From the NCBI GenBank assembly GCA_003952965.2, contig CM025854.1:22910721-22974720 (forward strand): DNA of 64,000 bases, in the 5' to 3' direction. Positions 22,290 through 33,663 of the stretch are shown piece by piece. Position numbers and translations under genes: made by a program. The stretch comes from Morella rubra (taxonomy: Eukaryota; Streptophyta; Magnoliopsida; Fagales; Myricaceae). Within the stretch, counting starts at the first letter, position 1, and every line of letters begins with the position of its first letter. The notes beneath the pieces were generated by a model. The model was not told the DNA's origin and ran no database searches. It saw nothing but the letters and a program-made list of their open reading frames with translations.

Positions 22290-23280
22290 ATGGCTCCGCC
22301 TGTGGAGCAGAACGGTGAGTCAACCAGCGGCGATTCACAGAGATCCCTACCCACGCCGTTTTTGACAAAAACGTACCAGCTAGTCGACGATCACACGATA
22401 GACGATGTAATATCATGGAACAATGATGGATCCACCTTCGTCGTCTGGAACCCCACCGTTTTCGCCAAAGATTTGCTCCCCAAATATTTCAAGCACAACA
22501 ATTTCTCTAGCTTCGTTCGCCAGCTCAACACTTATGTAATTCCTCTCTCTCTCTGTCTATGTTAATTATGAACCTTTGTTTTTTCAGATATTGATTTTCT
22601 TGTCTATATTCGGTTCGGTTCTTTAGGGATTTAGAAAAGTAGTACCTGATCGGTGGGAATTCTCGAACGAGTGTTTTCGCCAAGGGGAGAAGCGGCTCCT
22701 GCGCGAAATTCAACGCCGGAAGATTTCATCTTCAGCGGTCACAGATCCGGCGCCGGCGACGGTAGCGATACCCCTGTCGGCGAAGCCGATAGTCTCTCCG
22801 TCAAATTCCGGAGAAGAGCAAGTTATCTCTGCCAACTCGTCGCCGACAGCAGCGCCGGGCGATCTCTTAGACGAGAACGAAAGACTGAGGAAAGAGAACG
22901 TGCAACTCAGCAAAGAGTTGGCGGAAGTGAAATCGCTCTGCAACAATATATTTACTCTCATGTCGAATTTCGCCAGTAATAATCCATTCGAGAGCACCGG
23001 AAAACAACTGGATTTGCTGCCAGTTAAGCGGTTCGCCGGAGAGACGCATACGGAGACGAAGACGAGCGCGAGGCTGTTTGGTGTGGCCATCGGTGGGAAG
23101 AGAGGGAGAGAAAGCGGCGGTTTGGCGGCGGATGATGAGACAGAGTTGAGGCTGCAGCAGCCTGGGGCGGGGGTTGCCAAATCAGAGCCGTTGGATTGTG
23201 AGAGCAATGGTGAGGATGCTAAATCACCGTGGCTTAACTACCGCCACTGGGAGAATAACAATCAGAGCGTGTGTAATTGA
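22290..23280 (+). CDS. HSFB2: Class B heat-shock transcription factor, HsfB2 type, copy 1
   Basis: Exons 22290-22535 and 22627-23280 encode 299 residues. The single intron (91 bases) sits between LNTY and GFRKVV in the DNA-binding domain, the conserved plant Hsf position. The winged-helix domain spans about 22-115 ([43 protein letters not shown]). The HR-A/B coiled coil is at about 163-195 ([15 protein letters not shown]). The short class B oligomerisation region lacks the insertion of class [12 protein letters not shown] (231-241) is the LFGV-type repressor motif plus a basic nuclear import signal. [14 protein letters not shown] matches HsfB2a/B2b. Such factors bind heat-shock elements in the nucleus and usually repress or attenuate the response, including their own genes. 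The start is the ATG after the heat-shock elements; the frame extends upstream only through non-ATG codons. Confidence 0.93.
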
Positions 23281-25338
23281 CTAGAGTCCAGTTTCAGATT
23301 GGGACTCGTTAGATTGGATTAGCAGTGAACCACTGGATCTGAGTTCCTTAGAACTAAATGGATCACGTGCGCGTCGTCAACCCAATGGGACCGATGCCAA
23401 GAAGTTTCTTAGAACTTCTGTTCCCCTCCTTTTGAGGTTCACTTTGTATTTTTTTTGGGAGGCGTGCCTTTTTTCTTTTTTGTAAGCAGGAAAATAATGG
23501 CGTTATTTATTATATATTATTTGTCTTTGCTGGTCCTTGAACGCGATTCTTGAGAACAATAAACTGAAAACAGAAACAATACAGTCATATAGATTCAAGT
23601 AACAGTAGTTTTACGGGCCATTTTTTTTTTTAAAGATTATAAATATATTATACGATCTATTTGTCTGAAATTTTACCCGGCAGAATTAAAGACAGTAAAG
23701 TTTACATGGTGTGTCGATTTTTTTTAAAAAAATTATGATTAGGTATGAAATTGCAGAGAATTATTATTTTTTAATTAAAAAATAACAACTTATAGATCAG
23801 ATAATATAAATGCTTTCATCGTTGGCGCGTTAATAGGATATTTTTATGGGTAACGGGTGTGTTAAGCAACTTAAAATGTGCCCAAGTTGTTGGATAAAAT
23901 ATTTGCCAAAATTCAAAACGTTGTTTGGAGAAAGTGGGGTGGGATAATGAGGGGTGAGATTTGTTAATATCCAGCATTTAGATTATGGAGGGATGTGCGT
24001 TGTTCTAGTTAGTAGTTATCAATTGCTTTTAGTATTTGATTCTTTCTCTCACCAATAAGATTGGTTGGTACTTCTCATAGTTGGATGAAAGAGATGCCAA
24101 GTGGAGGCTGGATCTCTTCTTAAAATCTCATAAGTTTTAGATTATGCTGTGTTGTTAGTGGAAGTGCCTGTAAACCTAAGTTATCTACTATGATAAATGT
24201 ACATGATTCCAAAGCTCTTTCAGCTCAGACCAATTTTAAGTAGTATTTGCTCTGCTACGCGCTTTGAAAACATGTGAAGATAACTACGTTGCTCTCTATA
24301 ATGTATTTCTCAGGCTGACATGTCACATAGAATTTCTACTGGCTTTTGTGGGTTCCATGCAAGACCTTCCGGGCAATAAAGATTTCGTTTGCTTAACCTT
24401 GGCGTCTATAGACTTTTTTATGCAACTCGTTTTCCCTCTTTGTCGTCTGGATATGGGCTAATCAGTGAACTGACTCCCAGGGACTACTTTTTACTTTATT
24501 TTTTTCTAATACTTCATGTCGTCGTATTATATTTAGATTAATGATTTTTAAAAATTCGTCTTAAATTTTCGCATTTATTATCCATAGTCCTTAGATTTTA
24601 TGATGTTATAAAAATTATCTTTTTCGTCCACTTTCGTTAGTAAATTGTCTAATTAACTAATGATCTCACATGTCATGACCAATCAAAAAGACGTTAAAAT
24701 GACACTTCAATTTTTTAAAAAAAATTAATGAAAAAATTCTTAATTTACTTTTGTAAAAATTAAAATTGACAATTAATCGGTCATGACGTGTATGTCAGCA
24801 AGCTAAGTAAGTGAACAGAACGACAATATTATAAAACTATAGAACTATATGTGATAAATGCGAAAACCTATAGATGAATTTAAAAAAGCGATGAAACATT
24901 CAAAGAAGAAAATAATTGTTAACCCTTATATTTACTGTTTTCTTTTTTCTTGAGTCAGAATTCGGAAATTGCACTTATACGCCTCCTCCGGTCTTTCGTC
25001 CAATCCCCTTTGGGCTATAGCTGTTGCACTTCAGTCACAAGACCATGTTTACCATTGGACTTTGGACTTGGAGTAGAGGCTTTTTCTTGGTGGCTAAAAG
25101 GGGCAGACTAGCTCGAGGAATTCAAGATTGCAGTGGTAGAATGTATAGAGAGGTAAAAGGATAAAGAGAGTCAGGAGAAATCAACTAACTCATAATCATG
25201 TTGGAAACTGAAGTTGAGGATAGATTACAAACTGAAATTCTTAGTCTGTTACAACTTAACATGGTAACCCTAATTAGCTGACATAATTATTGTAACAACA
25301 AACCTACGACCCCTAAGAAGACAAAAGAACAGTATCAT
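23281..25338. other. Spacer of duplication copy 1, damaged
   Basis: The first 800 bases are virtually identical to copy 2. From 24092 to about 24960 many short blocks present in copy 2 are missing while the retained pieces match well. It includes a shortened foldback element (about 24540-24895). The last 370 bases match the 3' flank of the receptor kinase. Confidence 0.8.
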
Positions 25339-25671
25339 CTACTCCTCTTTGATCGCCTTAAGCAACTTCAGTACTTGAAGCATGGTAGGCCTTTTAGCAG
25401 GGATATCAGAGAGGCATACACAAGCAATCTGCAGCGTTTGCAGCATCATCTGTTTTGAATCGGCATTAAGAACTGCTGGATCAAGGACATCAGCAGCCTG
25501 GCCCCGACTGATCTTCTTAAACGCCCAACCGACCAGATTCCCACCTTCGATTTCTCTAAAATCAGGCCCAGTTGGCTCTTTGCCGGTCACCAATTCAAGT
25601 AAAATCACCCCAAAACTGTAAACATCTCCCCTTGAGGTGGACCTCCCACTCTGCCCATACTCTGGAGGAAT
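25339..25671 (-). pseudogene. 3' fragment of EMS1-like receptor kinase gene
   Basis: This fragment encodes the last 110 residues of the kinase at 29776-33663, from IPPEYGQSGR in the activation segment to the stop codon, and appears identical to that part of the complete gene. The upstream part is absent because the duplication breakpoint cut the gene. It lacks P-loop, catalytic loop and promoter, so it cannot make a working kinase. It lies about 2 kb downstream of, and converging on, HsfB copy 1. Confidence 0.92.
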
Positions 25672-25911
25672 TATCTATGTTTTTTCACGGATTTTAGAGC
25701 AAATTAAAGAGATCGTGATCGTATACACACGCCCACTCCCACACAGCACACGCACGGCAAGGGGTTAAAGAAGGCCTCACACGGAAGTTTCTCGAGATAA
25801 GACGTAGCGTAGTCTCGTTCTTTCCTTTCCTTTCGCTCTCTCTCCTTCTCTCTCATTCATTTTTCTTCGTTACCATGTCTCTCTCTCCTACTCTCTTCTC
25901 TCACCGTTAGA

Positions 25912-25933
25912 TTCTTGAAGGAACCTTCTAGAA
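25912..25933 (+). promoter_or_regulatory. Heat-shock elements upstream of HsfB copy 2
   Basis: The same TTCTTGAA plus GAACCTTCTAGAA arrangement as in copy 1, about 115 bases before the ATG at 26049. The upstream GAAGTTTCTCGAG is retained at about 25784-25796. Confidence 0.7.
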
Positions 25934-26048
25934 TTAACAAGGAGGCTCTTCCTCTCCTCCTCTGCCGCTCTGTCCATCCTCTTCTTTGAGATTTTCTATC
26001 AAAGTTTTCCATCTGCAGTTTTGGTTTGTTTAAGTGGTTGGTTCTGTT

Positions 26049-27039
26049 ATGGCTCCGCCTGTGGAGCAGAACGGTGAGTCAACCAGCGGCGATTCACAGA
26101 GATCCCTACCCACGCCGTTTTTGACAAAAACGTACCAGCTAGTCGACGATCACACGATAGACGATGTAATATCATGGAACAATGATGGATCCACCTTCGT
26201 CGTCTGGAACCCCACCGTTTTCGCCAAAGATTTGCTCCCCAAATATTTCAAGCACAACAATTTCTCTAGCTTCGTTCGCCAGCTCAACACTTATGTAATT
26301 CCTCTCTCTCTCTGTCTATGTTAATTATGAACCTTTGTTTTTTCAGATATTGATTTTCTTGTCTATATTCGGTTCGGTTCTTTAGGGATTTAGAAAAGTA
26401 GTACCTGATCGGTGGGAATTCTCGAACGAGTGTTTTCGCCAAGGGGAGAAGCGGCTCCTGCGCGAAATTCAACGCCGGAAGATTTCATCTTCAGCGGTCA
26501 CAGATCCGGCGCCGGCGACGGTAGCGATACCCCTGTCGGCGAAGCCGATAGTCTCTCCGTCAAATTCCGGAGAAGAGCAAGTTATCTCTGCCAACTCGTC
26601 GCCGACAGCAGCGCCGGGCGATCTCTTAGACGAGAACGAAAGACTGAGGAAAGAGAACGTGCAACTCAGCAAAGAGTTGGCGGAAGTGAAATCGCTCTGC
26701 AACAATATATTTACTCTCATGTCGAATTTCGCCAGTAATAATCCATTCGAGAGCACCGGAAAACAACTGGATTTGCTGCCAGTTAAGCGGTTCGCCGGAG
26801 AGACGCATACGGAGACGAAGACGAGCGCGAGGCTGTTTGGTGTGGCCATCGGTGGGAAGAGAGGGAGAGAAAGCGGCGGTTTGGCGGCGGATGATGAGAC
26901 AGAGTTGAGGCTGCAGCAGCCTGGGGCGGGGGTTGCCAAATCAGAGCCGTTGGATTGTGAGAGCAATGGTGAGGATGCTAAATCACCGTGGCTTAACTAC
27001 CGCCACTGGGAGAATAACAATCAGAGCGTGTGTAATTGA
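26049..27039 (+). CDS. HSFB2: Class B heat-shock transcription factor, HsfB2 type, copy 2
   Basis: Exons 26049-26294 and 26386-27039 encode a 299-residue protein that appears identical to the product of 22290-23280, including the DNA-binding domain, HR-A/B coiled coil and [11 protein letters not shown] repressor and nuclear-import segment. Leader, intron and 3' flank are also the same. No coding difference was found, so the two genes either arose very recently, are kept alike by gene conversion, or are one locus assembled twice. Its 3' end faces the 3' end of the complete receptor-kinase gene about 2.7 kb away. Confidence 0.93.
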
Positions 27040-29775
27040 CTAGAGTCCAGTTTCAGATTGGGACTCGTTAGATTGGATTAGCAGTGAACCACTGGATCTG
27101 AGTTCCTTAGAACTAAATGGATCACGTGCGCGTCGTCAACCCAATGGGACCGATGCCAAGAAGTTTCTTAGAACTTCTGTTCCCCTCCTTTTGAGGTTCA
27201 CTTTGTATTTTTTTTGGGAGGCGTGCCTTTTTTCTTTTTTGTAAGCAGGAAAATAATGGCGTTATTTATTATATATTATTTGTCTTTGCTGGTCCTTGAA
27301 CGCGATTCTTGAGAACAATAAACTGAAAACAGAAACAATACAGTCATATAGATTCAAGTAACAGTAGTTTTACGGGCCATTTTTTTTTTTAAAGATTATA
27401 AATATATTATACGATCTATTTGTCTGAAATTTTACCCGGCAGAATTAAAGACAGTAAAGTTTACATGGTGTGTCGATTTTTTTTAAAAAAATTATTGATT
27501 AGGTATGAAATTGCAGAGAATTATTATTTTTTAATTAAAAAATAACAACTTATAGATCAGATAATATAAATGCTTTCATCGTTGGCGCGTTAATAGGATA
27601 TTTTTATGGGTAACGGGTGTGTTAAGCAACTTAAAATGTGCCCAAGTTGTTGGATAAAATATTTGCCAAAATTCAAAACGTTGTTTGGAGAAAGTGGGGT
27701 GGGATAATGAGGGGTGAGATTTGTTAATATCCAGCATTTAGATTATGGAGGGATGTGCGTTGTTCTAGTTAGTAGTTATCAATTGCTTTTAGTATTTGAT
27801 TCTTTCTCTCACCAATAAGATTGGTTGGTACTTCTCATAGTTGGATGAAAGAGATGCCAAGTGGAGTATCTTCAAAATCTACCGCAAGTTTAAGGAGTTT
27901 GTTAGTAATTAAGATTTGGATCTCGGTGTTATGTTTCTTTTAAGATTTTATATTTAAAATCTCATAAGTTTTGCAAATCTCGGTGATTATGCTGTTTATG
28001 TGGAACAGACCGACTGCACAATACTAATTAGTGGAAGTGCCTGTAAACTGATTTGAATACTAAGTTAAAGAAAAAAAAAATCTACTATGATAACCTTTGT
28101 TTGTTTCCATGTACATGTAAAATTCACTTTCTTTTCCAAAGCTAAGATAAGAAAAATAAAAATAAAATATCTTTCAGCTGTAAATATTTAATCAGACAAT
28201 TATTAGTTTTTTTATAATTTATAAACTATTGAAAATAAATTTTAGTATTTGGTCCGTAGTATTTGATTCTCTCTGACTTTTATTCAAAATATACTACTAT
28301 TTAAAGAAGAGAGGAATAACTTACTTCATAAATTAATAAATCTATATACACGATTAAAAAATAATAATAATATATCTATATACACTTTAATCGAGTTTTT
28401 TTTTTTTTGAACGTTTACTCCCGTTGCACATGTGAAGATAACTTTTGGATTAGTCGTGCGTTGCTCTCTATAGGCTCGGGATGTATGCAAATAGCAACGT
28501 CAGGATCAGGCTGACATGTCACTCCATAGAATTTCTACTGGCTTTTGTGGGTTCCATGCAAGACCTTCCGGCTTCATTTTAAACACATTACGCAATCTTC
28601 TTAAAGATTTCGTTTGCTTATTTTCTTACCTTGGCGTCTATAGACCTTTTTAGAAAAGGATATGCAACTCGTTTTCCCTCTTTGTCGTCTGGATATGGGC
28701 TAATCAGTGAAGCAAACGGGCAAAGCGAGGAAGAAAAAGGAGCTGCCTTTACTGACTCCCAGGGACTACTTTTTACTTTATTTTTTTCTGAGCAACTGCT
28801 CTTTACTTCATGTCGTCGTATTATATTTAGGATTAATGATCATTTTTATCTTTAAATTTTTATTATTTTTAAAAATTCGTCTTAAATTTTCGCATTTATT
28901 ATCCATAGTCCTTAGATTTTATGATGTTATAAAAATTATCTTTTTCGTCCACTTTCGTTAGTAAATTGTCTAATTAACTAATGATCTCACATGTCATGAC
29001 CAATCAAAAAAAGACGTATAAAAACATTTATTTTAAAAATGACACTTCAATTTTTTTAAAAAAAATTAATGAAAAAATTCTTAATTTATTTTTTTCTTTT
29101 GTAATTTGTTTATTTTATTGATGTAACGCAATAAAATTGACGTGATATATATATATATTTTTTAAAATTATTCTTGTCGTTGTTTGATCGGTCATGACGT
29201 GTATGTCTATTTGTTGATTGAGCAATTCGCTAACGTAAGTGAACAGAACGACCATTTTAACAATATTATAAAACTATAGAACTATATGTGATAAATGCGA
29301 AAACCTATAGATGAATTTAAAAAAGCGATGAAACATTCAAAGAAGAAAATAATTGTTAACCCTTATATTTACTGTTTTCTTTTTTCTTGAGTCAGAATTC
29401 GGAAATTGCACTTATACGCCTCCTCCGGTCTTTCGTCCAATCCCCTTTGGGCTATAGCTGTTGCACTTCAGTCACAAGACCATGTTTACCATTGGACTTT
29501 GGACTTGGAGTAGAGGCTTTTTCTTGGTGGCTAAAAGGGGCAGACTAGCTCGAGGAATTCAAGATTGCAGTGGTAGAATGTATAGAGAGGTAAAAGGATA
29601 AAGAGAGTCAGGAGAAATCAACTAACTCATAATCATGTTGGAAACTGAAGTTGAGGATAGATTACAAACTGAAATTCTTAGTCTGTTACAACTTAACATG
29701 GTAACCCTAATTAGCTGACATAATTATTGTAACAACAAACCTACGACCCCTAAGAAGACAAAAGAACAGTATCAT
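27040..29775. other. Spacer of duplication copy 2, with foldback element
   Basis: Contains the HsfB 3' UTR, AT-rich sequence, and an inverted-repeat element at about 28840-29330. In the latter, left-arm AAATTTTCGCATTTAT and TTATGATGTTATAAAAAT face right-arm ATAAATGCGAAAACC and ATATTATAAAACTATAG. A short TA repeat lies near 29146-29158. A 74-codon frame at 28631-28855 shows no family likeness. Confidence 0.5.
28840..29330. mobile_element. Inverted-repeat (foldback) MITE candidate
   Basis: The two ends are imperfect inverted repeats about 90-100 bases long, separated by AT-rich sequence. No transposase is present. A shortened version is in duplication copy 1 at about 24540-24895. Exact borders and target duplication were not resolved, so the superfamily is unknown. 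Confidence 0.45.
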
Positions 29776-32700
29776 CTACTCCTCTTTGATCGCCTTAAGC
29801 AACTTCAGTACTTGAAGCATGGTAGGCCTTTTAGCAGGGATATCAGAGAGGCATACACAAGCAATCTGCAGCGTTTGCAGCATCATCTGTTTTGAATCGG
29901 CATTAAGAACTGCTGGATCAAGGACATCAGCAGCCTGGCCCCGACTGATCTTCTTAAACGCCCAACCGACCAGATTCCCACCTTCGATTTCTCTAAAATC
30001 AGGCCCAGTTGGCTCTTTGCCGGTCACCAATTCAAGTAAAATCACCCCAAAACTGTAAACATCTCCCCTTGAGGTGGACCTCCCACTCTGCCCATACTCT
30101 GGAGGAATATAACCAAATGTTCCTGCAATATCAGTAGTAACATGAGTCTCACAAGCGCTGATCAATCTTGCCAGCCCAAAGTCTGCAACCTTTGGCTCAA
30201 AGTCTTCATTGAGTAAGATATTGCTGGCTTTAATATCCCTGTGAATTATGTGGGGAACGAACCCATGGTGAAGAAAAGCAAGCCCACGGGCAGCACCAGT
30301 TGCAATCTTCAAGCGTTTGTCCCAGTCGAGGACTTCAAGTGCCCCTGTCCTATTTCTCAGCCACAGATCTAAGCTCCCATTGACCATATATTCGTACACA
30401 AGGAGTTTCTCCTCACCGATGGAGCAGTAGCCAAGCAATGGGACAAGATTTTGGTGCTTTACCTTTCCCAAAGTTTCCATTTCTGCAATAAATTCTCGGT
30501 GACCCTGTGTTTTAGCTTCGCTCAGCTTCTTAACTGCAACTATTTTTCCGTTGGGCAAAGTCGCTTTGTAGACAGTTCCAAAACCTCCATCCCCAATTAT
30601 GTTGGTCTTGCAGAAATTGTTAGTGGCTACAAGAACATCAACTAAGGTTAGTTTGAGAAGAGGCTGCTCAAACATGGCTACATTGATGCTCAAAGGTTCC
30701 CTCGATCTGCTGCTGCTCAAGAAATAGAGATCTTGATCTATAAAACTCTTTAGTTTGCCTTCCTCAATTTCGTCAGGATCATTCTGCCTGCAGTTTCCAC
30801 TAATACATCTCCACAGAGTGAAACCCACGGTAAGGGTGATGAGCACAACTCCAACCACAATCCCAGCAAGTCCCCAAGCATTTAACAGTGCCGATTTTTC
30901 AAAGCCTCTAATCTGGCAGTCTACACCCATAATTCTTCCACACAGATCTTTGTTCCCAGCAAGTGAAATTCTAGATAAGTTCAGGCAAATACCATTTCTG
31001 GGTATAGGGCCTTCCAATCTATTTTCCTCCAAATTCAGGGAAAACAGGTTGATCAGGCCGCATATTTTCTCTGGTATACCTCCAGAAAACCTATTCCTCG
31101 AAATATCACAATACTCGAGTTGCACCAGGTTCCCAAGGTCTGGAGGAATATTCCCTGCAAACAAATTTCCATGAAGATCCAATCGTGTCAAGTAGGACAG
31201 ATTGCCCAAAGCTCGGGGCAATTCCCCATCAAATAAATTACTACTTAGATTCATCGTTTCAATCTTCCAGGACATGGAATTGGAGAATAGCTCATCAACC
31301 GGACCAGAAAGCCTGTTCTGCTGAACGTAAAGACCCACAAGGTTGAGCATTCTTGATAAAGATGCAGGAAGCCCACCACTGAGCTCGTTAGAGCTCAAAT
31401 CTAAGTGGGTCAGCCCTTTTAAGTTCCCCAAACTCTTTGGAAGAGATCCAGATAACTTATTACCTGTCAAATTAAGCTTCACCAAACTACCCAATCGACC
31501 AAAACTTCCAGGGATTGTGCCTGTGAGTTGGTTATTTCCGAGATACAATCCTTGAAGCTTGAGGGAGTCACCAAATTCCAGTGGAATGGAACCAGTTAGC
31601 AAATTCCCTGACAAATCCAAGGTAGTAAGATTGGCTAAGCGAGATAGCGATCTCGGAATTTCACCCAAAAGCATATTGTTGCTGACTAAAAGATCTACCA
31701 ACACATCACAGTTCCCCAATTCTTCAGGTATCGGGCCAGACAATCTATTGTAAGACAGATCAAAGACACCATGGTGTTGAACAAAGCTCAAATCAGGCAT
31801 GCCGTCCTGATGAAAATACAAAGACGGCTTTGAAGGAATGCAACCAGATAGACTATTGTGGGAAAGGACAAGACATTGTAACTGAGCCAGGTCGGCAAGT
31901 TTCTCTGGAATAGAGCCATTGAGAAGGTTATTTCCAAGGTCCAACGTGGTAAGTGCATTGCAGTCTCCAAGCTCCATTGGAATGTTCCCTTCCAGCAGAT
32001 TGGAATTCAAGTTAAGAACAGAAAGAGCTGTGAGATTACCAATCTCCCTGGGTAGAGTACCCCTCAACTGATTATTACTGAGAACAAGCCTTTCCAAAGC
32101 AACTGCTTTGCCAATCTCCATAGGAAGATATCCCTCCAGCATGTTATTCCCAGCAGAGAATTCCATCAAATTTGTCATATTCCATAGACTCATAGGAATT
32201 GTACCAGTAAAGTTATTTGAGTCAAGGTCAAGCACCATCAGAGGAAGGTCTGAGAGGTACCCTGGTATCGAACCAACAATCTGATTATTCACCAAAACCA
32301 ACTGGGTGAGATTCCTACACTTCAAAAAGGTGTTCTCAATCGTCCCAGACAGGAAATTACTGTCGAGATCAATCTCAATAAGTGAGACCGCATTACATAA
32401 CCCCTCAGGTATCGGACCTGTCAATAAATTATTGCTCAAACTAAGGTGCCTTAGCATAGAGCAATTCCCAATCTCAGTAGGAATTTTCCCGGAAAATCGA
32501 TTGCTTGAAAGCAAGAGGGAGTCCACCATTTCCCACTTTCCAAGCCAAGAAGGCAATGGCCCCGAAAGCTCGTTCTTTTCAGCAGAAAATGTCAATATGG
32601 GAAGCTCAGAAAGCTCTTCTGGTAATGAACCTGATAACGAATTAAATGAGAGCATCAAAGTTTTCAAGCTCCTACAGTTTCCAAGCTCGGCCGGGACCGA

Positions 32701-33663
32701 CCCATTGAGCTCAGCATAAACAAGATTCAAAATACTCAGATTATGCAACTTCCCAATAGACTTTGTGATTGAACACCTGAGTGGGTTGTACGAAAGGTCG
32801 AGTTTGCTCAGTGATTCCAACTTGGAGAATTCGTCTGGCAATGGACCCGTTATTAAACAAGACGGTGAAAAAAAGTCTTCAAGCTTCTGTAGCTCACCAA
32901 TTTCTTTGGGAAACTGCCCAGAAAACTTGTTAATGCCAATGTAAAGGCCAGTGAGGTTCTTCAAGCAACCAATTTCAGGCGGGATCGTGCCAGAAAATGA
33001 GTTGTTTGATATGTCAAGGGAAGTTAAAGACTGCATCTTTGTGAAAAGTGTCAGCGGGAGAGAACCTGAGAGAAGGTTGTTTCCAAGGTCCAAGAACTGG
33101 AGCCTCGTCAAGTTCCCGAACCGGGTCGGGACGTTTCCGGTGAATGCGTTGGCGGAGAGGTCGAGGATTCGGAGATGGGTCAGTTCTCCAAGCTGGTCTG
33201 GGATTTTACCGCTGAGAGAATTAGCACCGAGTTTCAGGGTTTGTAACTGAGTCAACTCAGTGAGTAGAACCGGGATCTCCCCCGACAACTCGTTGCCGCC
33301 CAGAGAGAGCTCTTTCAGGTTTTGAAGATTGGATATATAAAATGGAATTTGGCCGTAGAGGAAGTTGAAAGAAAGGTCGAGGGAAATCAGGCCTGAGAGA
33401 AAGCACAGAGAGGGAGAGAGTGGGCCTTTGAGGGACCGGGTGGGGAGGGCGAGGTGGGTGACACGACCGAGCTGGCAGGTGACACCGACCCAGTCGCAGT
33501 GTGGGGTTGATGGGTTCCAATGAGAAAGAATGCGTGGGTCGTCAAGTGAGTTTCTGAAGGCCAGGAGAGCTTTCCTTTCTGGGTTTCGCTCAGTTTGGTC
33601 TGAGAGGGAGAAAAGGAACAGATGGAGCACAAAGAGAGCGAAAATATAAAGCTTGACAGCCAT
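29776..33663 (-). CDS. EMS1: Leucine-rich repeat receptor kinase, EMS1/EXS type
   Basis: This intronless gene encodes 1295 residues. I start at the ATG at 33661-33663, giving MAVKLYIFALFVLHLFLF, a signal peptide; an in-frame ATG at 33831 lies upstream of a likely TATA box and would place 56 extra residues before the signal peptide. An LRRNT cap (ERKALLAF...W-PSTPHCDWVGVTC) and about 30 plant LRRs (consensus LxxLxLxxNxLSGxIP) fill about 30-900. The membrane span is about 931-953. The kinase begins near 1022 (GDGGFGTVYKA), with Lys1045 in VAVKK, HRD at 1141-1143, DFG at 1161-1163 and GTFGYIPPEYGQ following, so all catalytic residues are present. EMS1 in Arabidopsis is the plasma-membrane receptor for the peptide TPD1 and sets tapetum fate in anthers. 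The 3' end of the gene is duplicated at 25339-25671. Confidence 0.92.
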   Translation of the reverse strand: MAVKLYIFALFVLHLFLFSLSDQTERNPERKALLAFRNSLDDPRILSHWNPSTPHCDWVGVTCQLGRVTHLALPTRSLKGPLSPSLCFLSGLISLDLSFNFLYGQIPFYISNLQNLKELSLGGNELSGEIPVLLTELTQLQTLKLGANSLSGKIPDQLGELTHLRILDLSANAFTGNVPTRFGNLTRLQFLDLGNNLLSGSLPLTLFTKMQSLTSLDISNNSFSGTIPPEIGCLKNLTGLYIGINKFSGQFPKEIGELQKLEDFFSPSCLITGPLPDEFSKLESLSKLDLSYNPLRCSITKSIGKLHNLSILNLVYAELNGSVPAELGNCRSLKTLMLSFNSLSGSLPEELSELPILTFSAEKNELSGPLPSWLGKWEMVDSLLLSSNRFSGKIPTEIGNCSMLRHLSLSNNLLTGPIPEGLCNAVSLIEIDLDSNFLSGTIENTFLKCRNLTQLVLVNNQIVGSIPGYLSDLPLMVLDLDSNNFTGTIPMSLWNMTNLMEFSAGNNMLEGYLPMEIGKAVALERLVLSNNQLRGTLPREIGNLTALSVLNLNSNLLEGNIPMELGDCNALTTLDLGNNLLNGSIPEKLADLAQLQCLVLSHNSLSGCIPSKPSLYFHQDGMPDLSFVQHHGVFDLSYNRLSGPIPEELGNCDVLVDLLVSNNMLLGEIPRSLSRLANLTTLDLSGNLLTGSIPLEFGDSLKLQGLYLGNNQLTGTIPGSFGRLGSLVKLNLTGNKLSGSLPKSLGNLKGLTHLDLSSNELSGGLPASLSRMLNLVGLYVQQNRLSGPVDELFSNSMSWKIETMNLSSNLFDGELPRALGNLSYLTRLDLHGNLFAGNIPPDLGNLVQLEYCDISRNRFSGGIPEKICGLINLFSLNLEENRLEGPIPRNGICLNLSRISLAGNKDLCGRIMGVDCQIRGFEKSALLNAWGLAGIVVGVVLITLTVGFTLWRCISGNCRQNDPDEIEEGKLKSFIDQDLYFLSSSRSREPLSINVAMFEQPLLKLTLVDVLVATNNFCKTNIIGDGGFGTVYKATLPNGKIVAVKKLSEAKTQGHREFIAEMETLGKVKHQNLVPLLGYCSIGEEKLLVYEYMVNGSLDLWLRNRTGALEVLDWDKRLKIATGAARGLAFLHHGFVPHIIHRDIKASNILLNEDFEPKVADFGLARLISACETHVTTDIAGTFGYIPPEYGQSGRSTSRGDVYSFGVILLELVTGKEPTGPDFREIEGGNLVGWAFKKISRGQAADVLDPAVLNADSKQMMLQTLQIACVCLSDIPAKRPTMLQVLKLLKAIKEE

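Larger units (their letters stand above)
21925..25671. repeat. Tandem segmental duplication, copy 1 (3.75 kb)
   Basis: This unit contains a complete HsfB2-type gene, its spacer and the last 333 coding bases of an LRR receptor kinase on the opposite strand. It matches 25690-30108. Over about 21952-24091 the copies appear identical by eye apart from one base (TTATGATT at about 23732 versus TTATTGATT at about 27491); near the start copy 2 lacks six bases (ACAAAC). Copy 1 is about 677 bases shorter, and all the missing bases fall in the spacer between 24092 and about 24960. An 18-base filler (25672-25689) separates the units. Confidence 0.93.
25690..30108. repeat. Tandem segmental duplication, copy 2 (4.42 kb)
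   Basis: Head-to-tail partner of 21925-25671. Here the receptor-kinase segment continues into the full gene, so this copy preserves the ancestral right border. The breakpoint falls inside the kinase domain, after the bases GGAGGAAT common to both copies. Confidence 0.93.

Noticed and set aside
22710..23207. 165-codon frame opposite HsfB exon 2 (and its twin at 26469-26966)
   Set aside because: Antisense shadow of a GC-rich coding exon, with no motif of its own.
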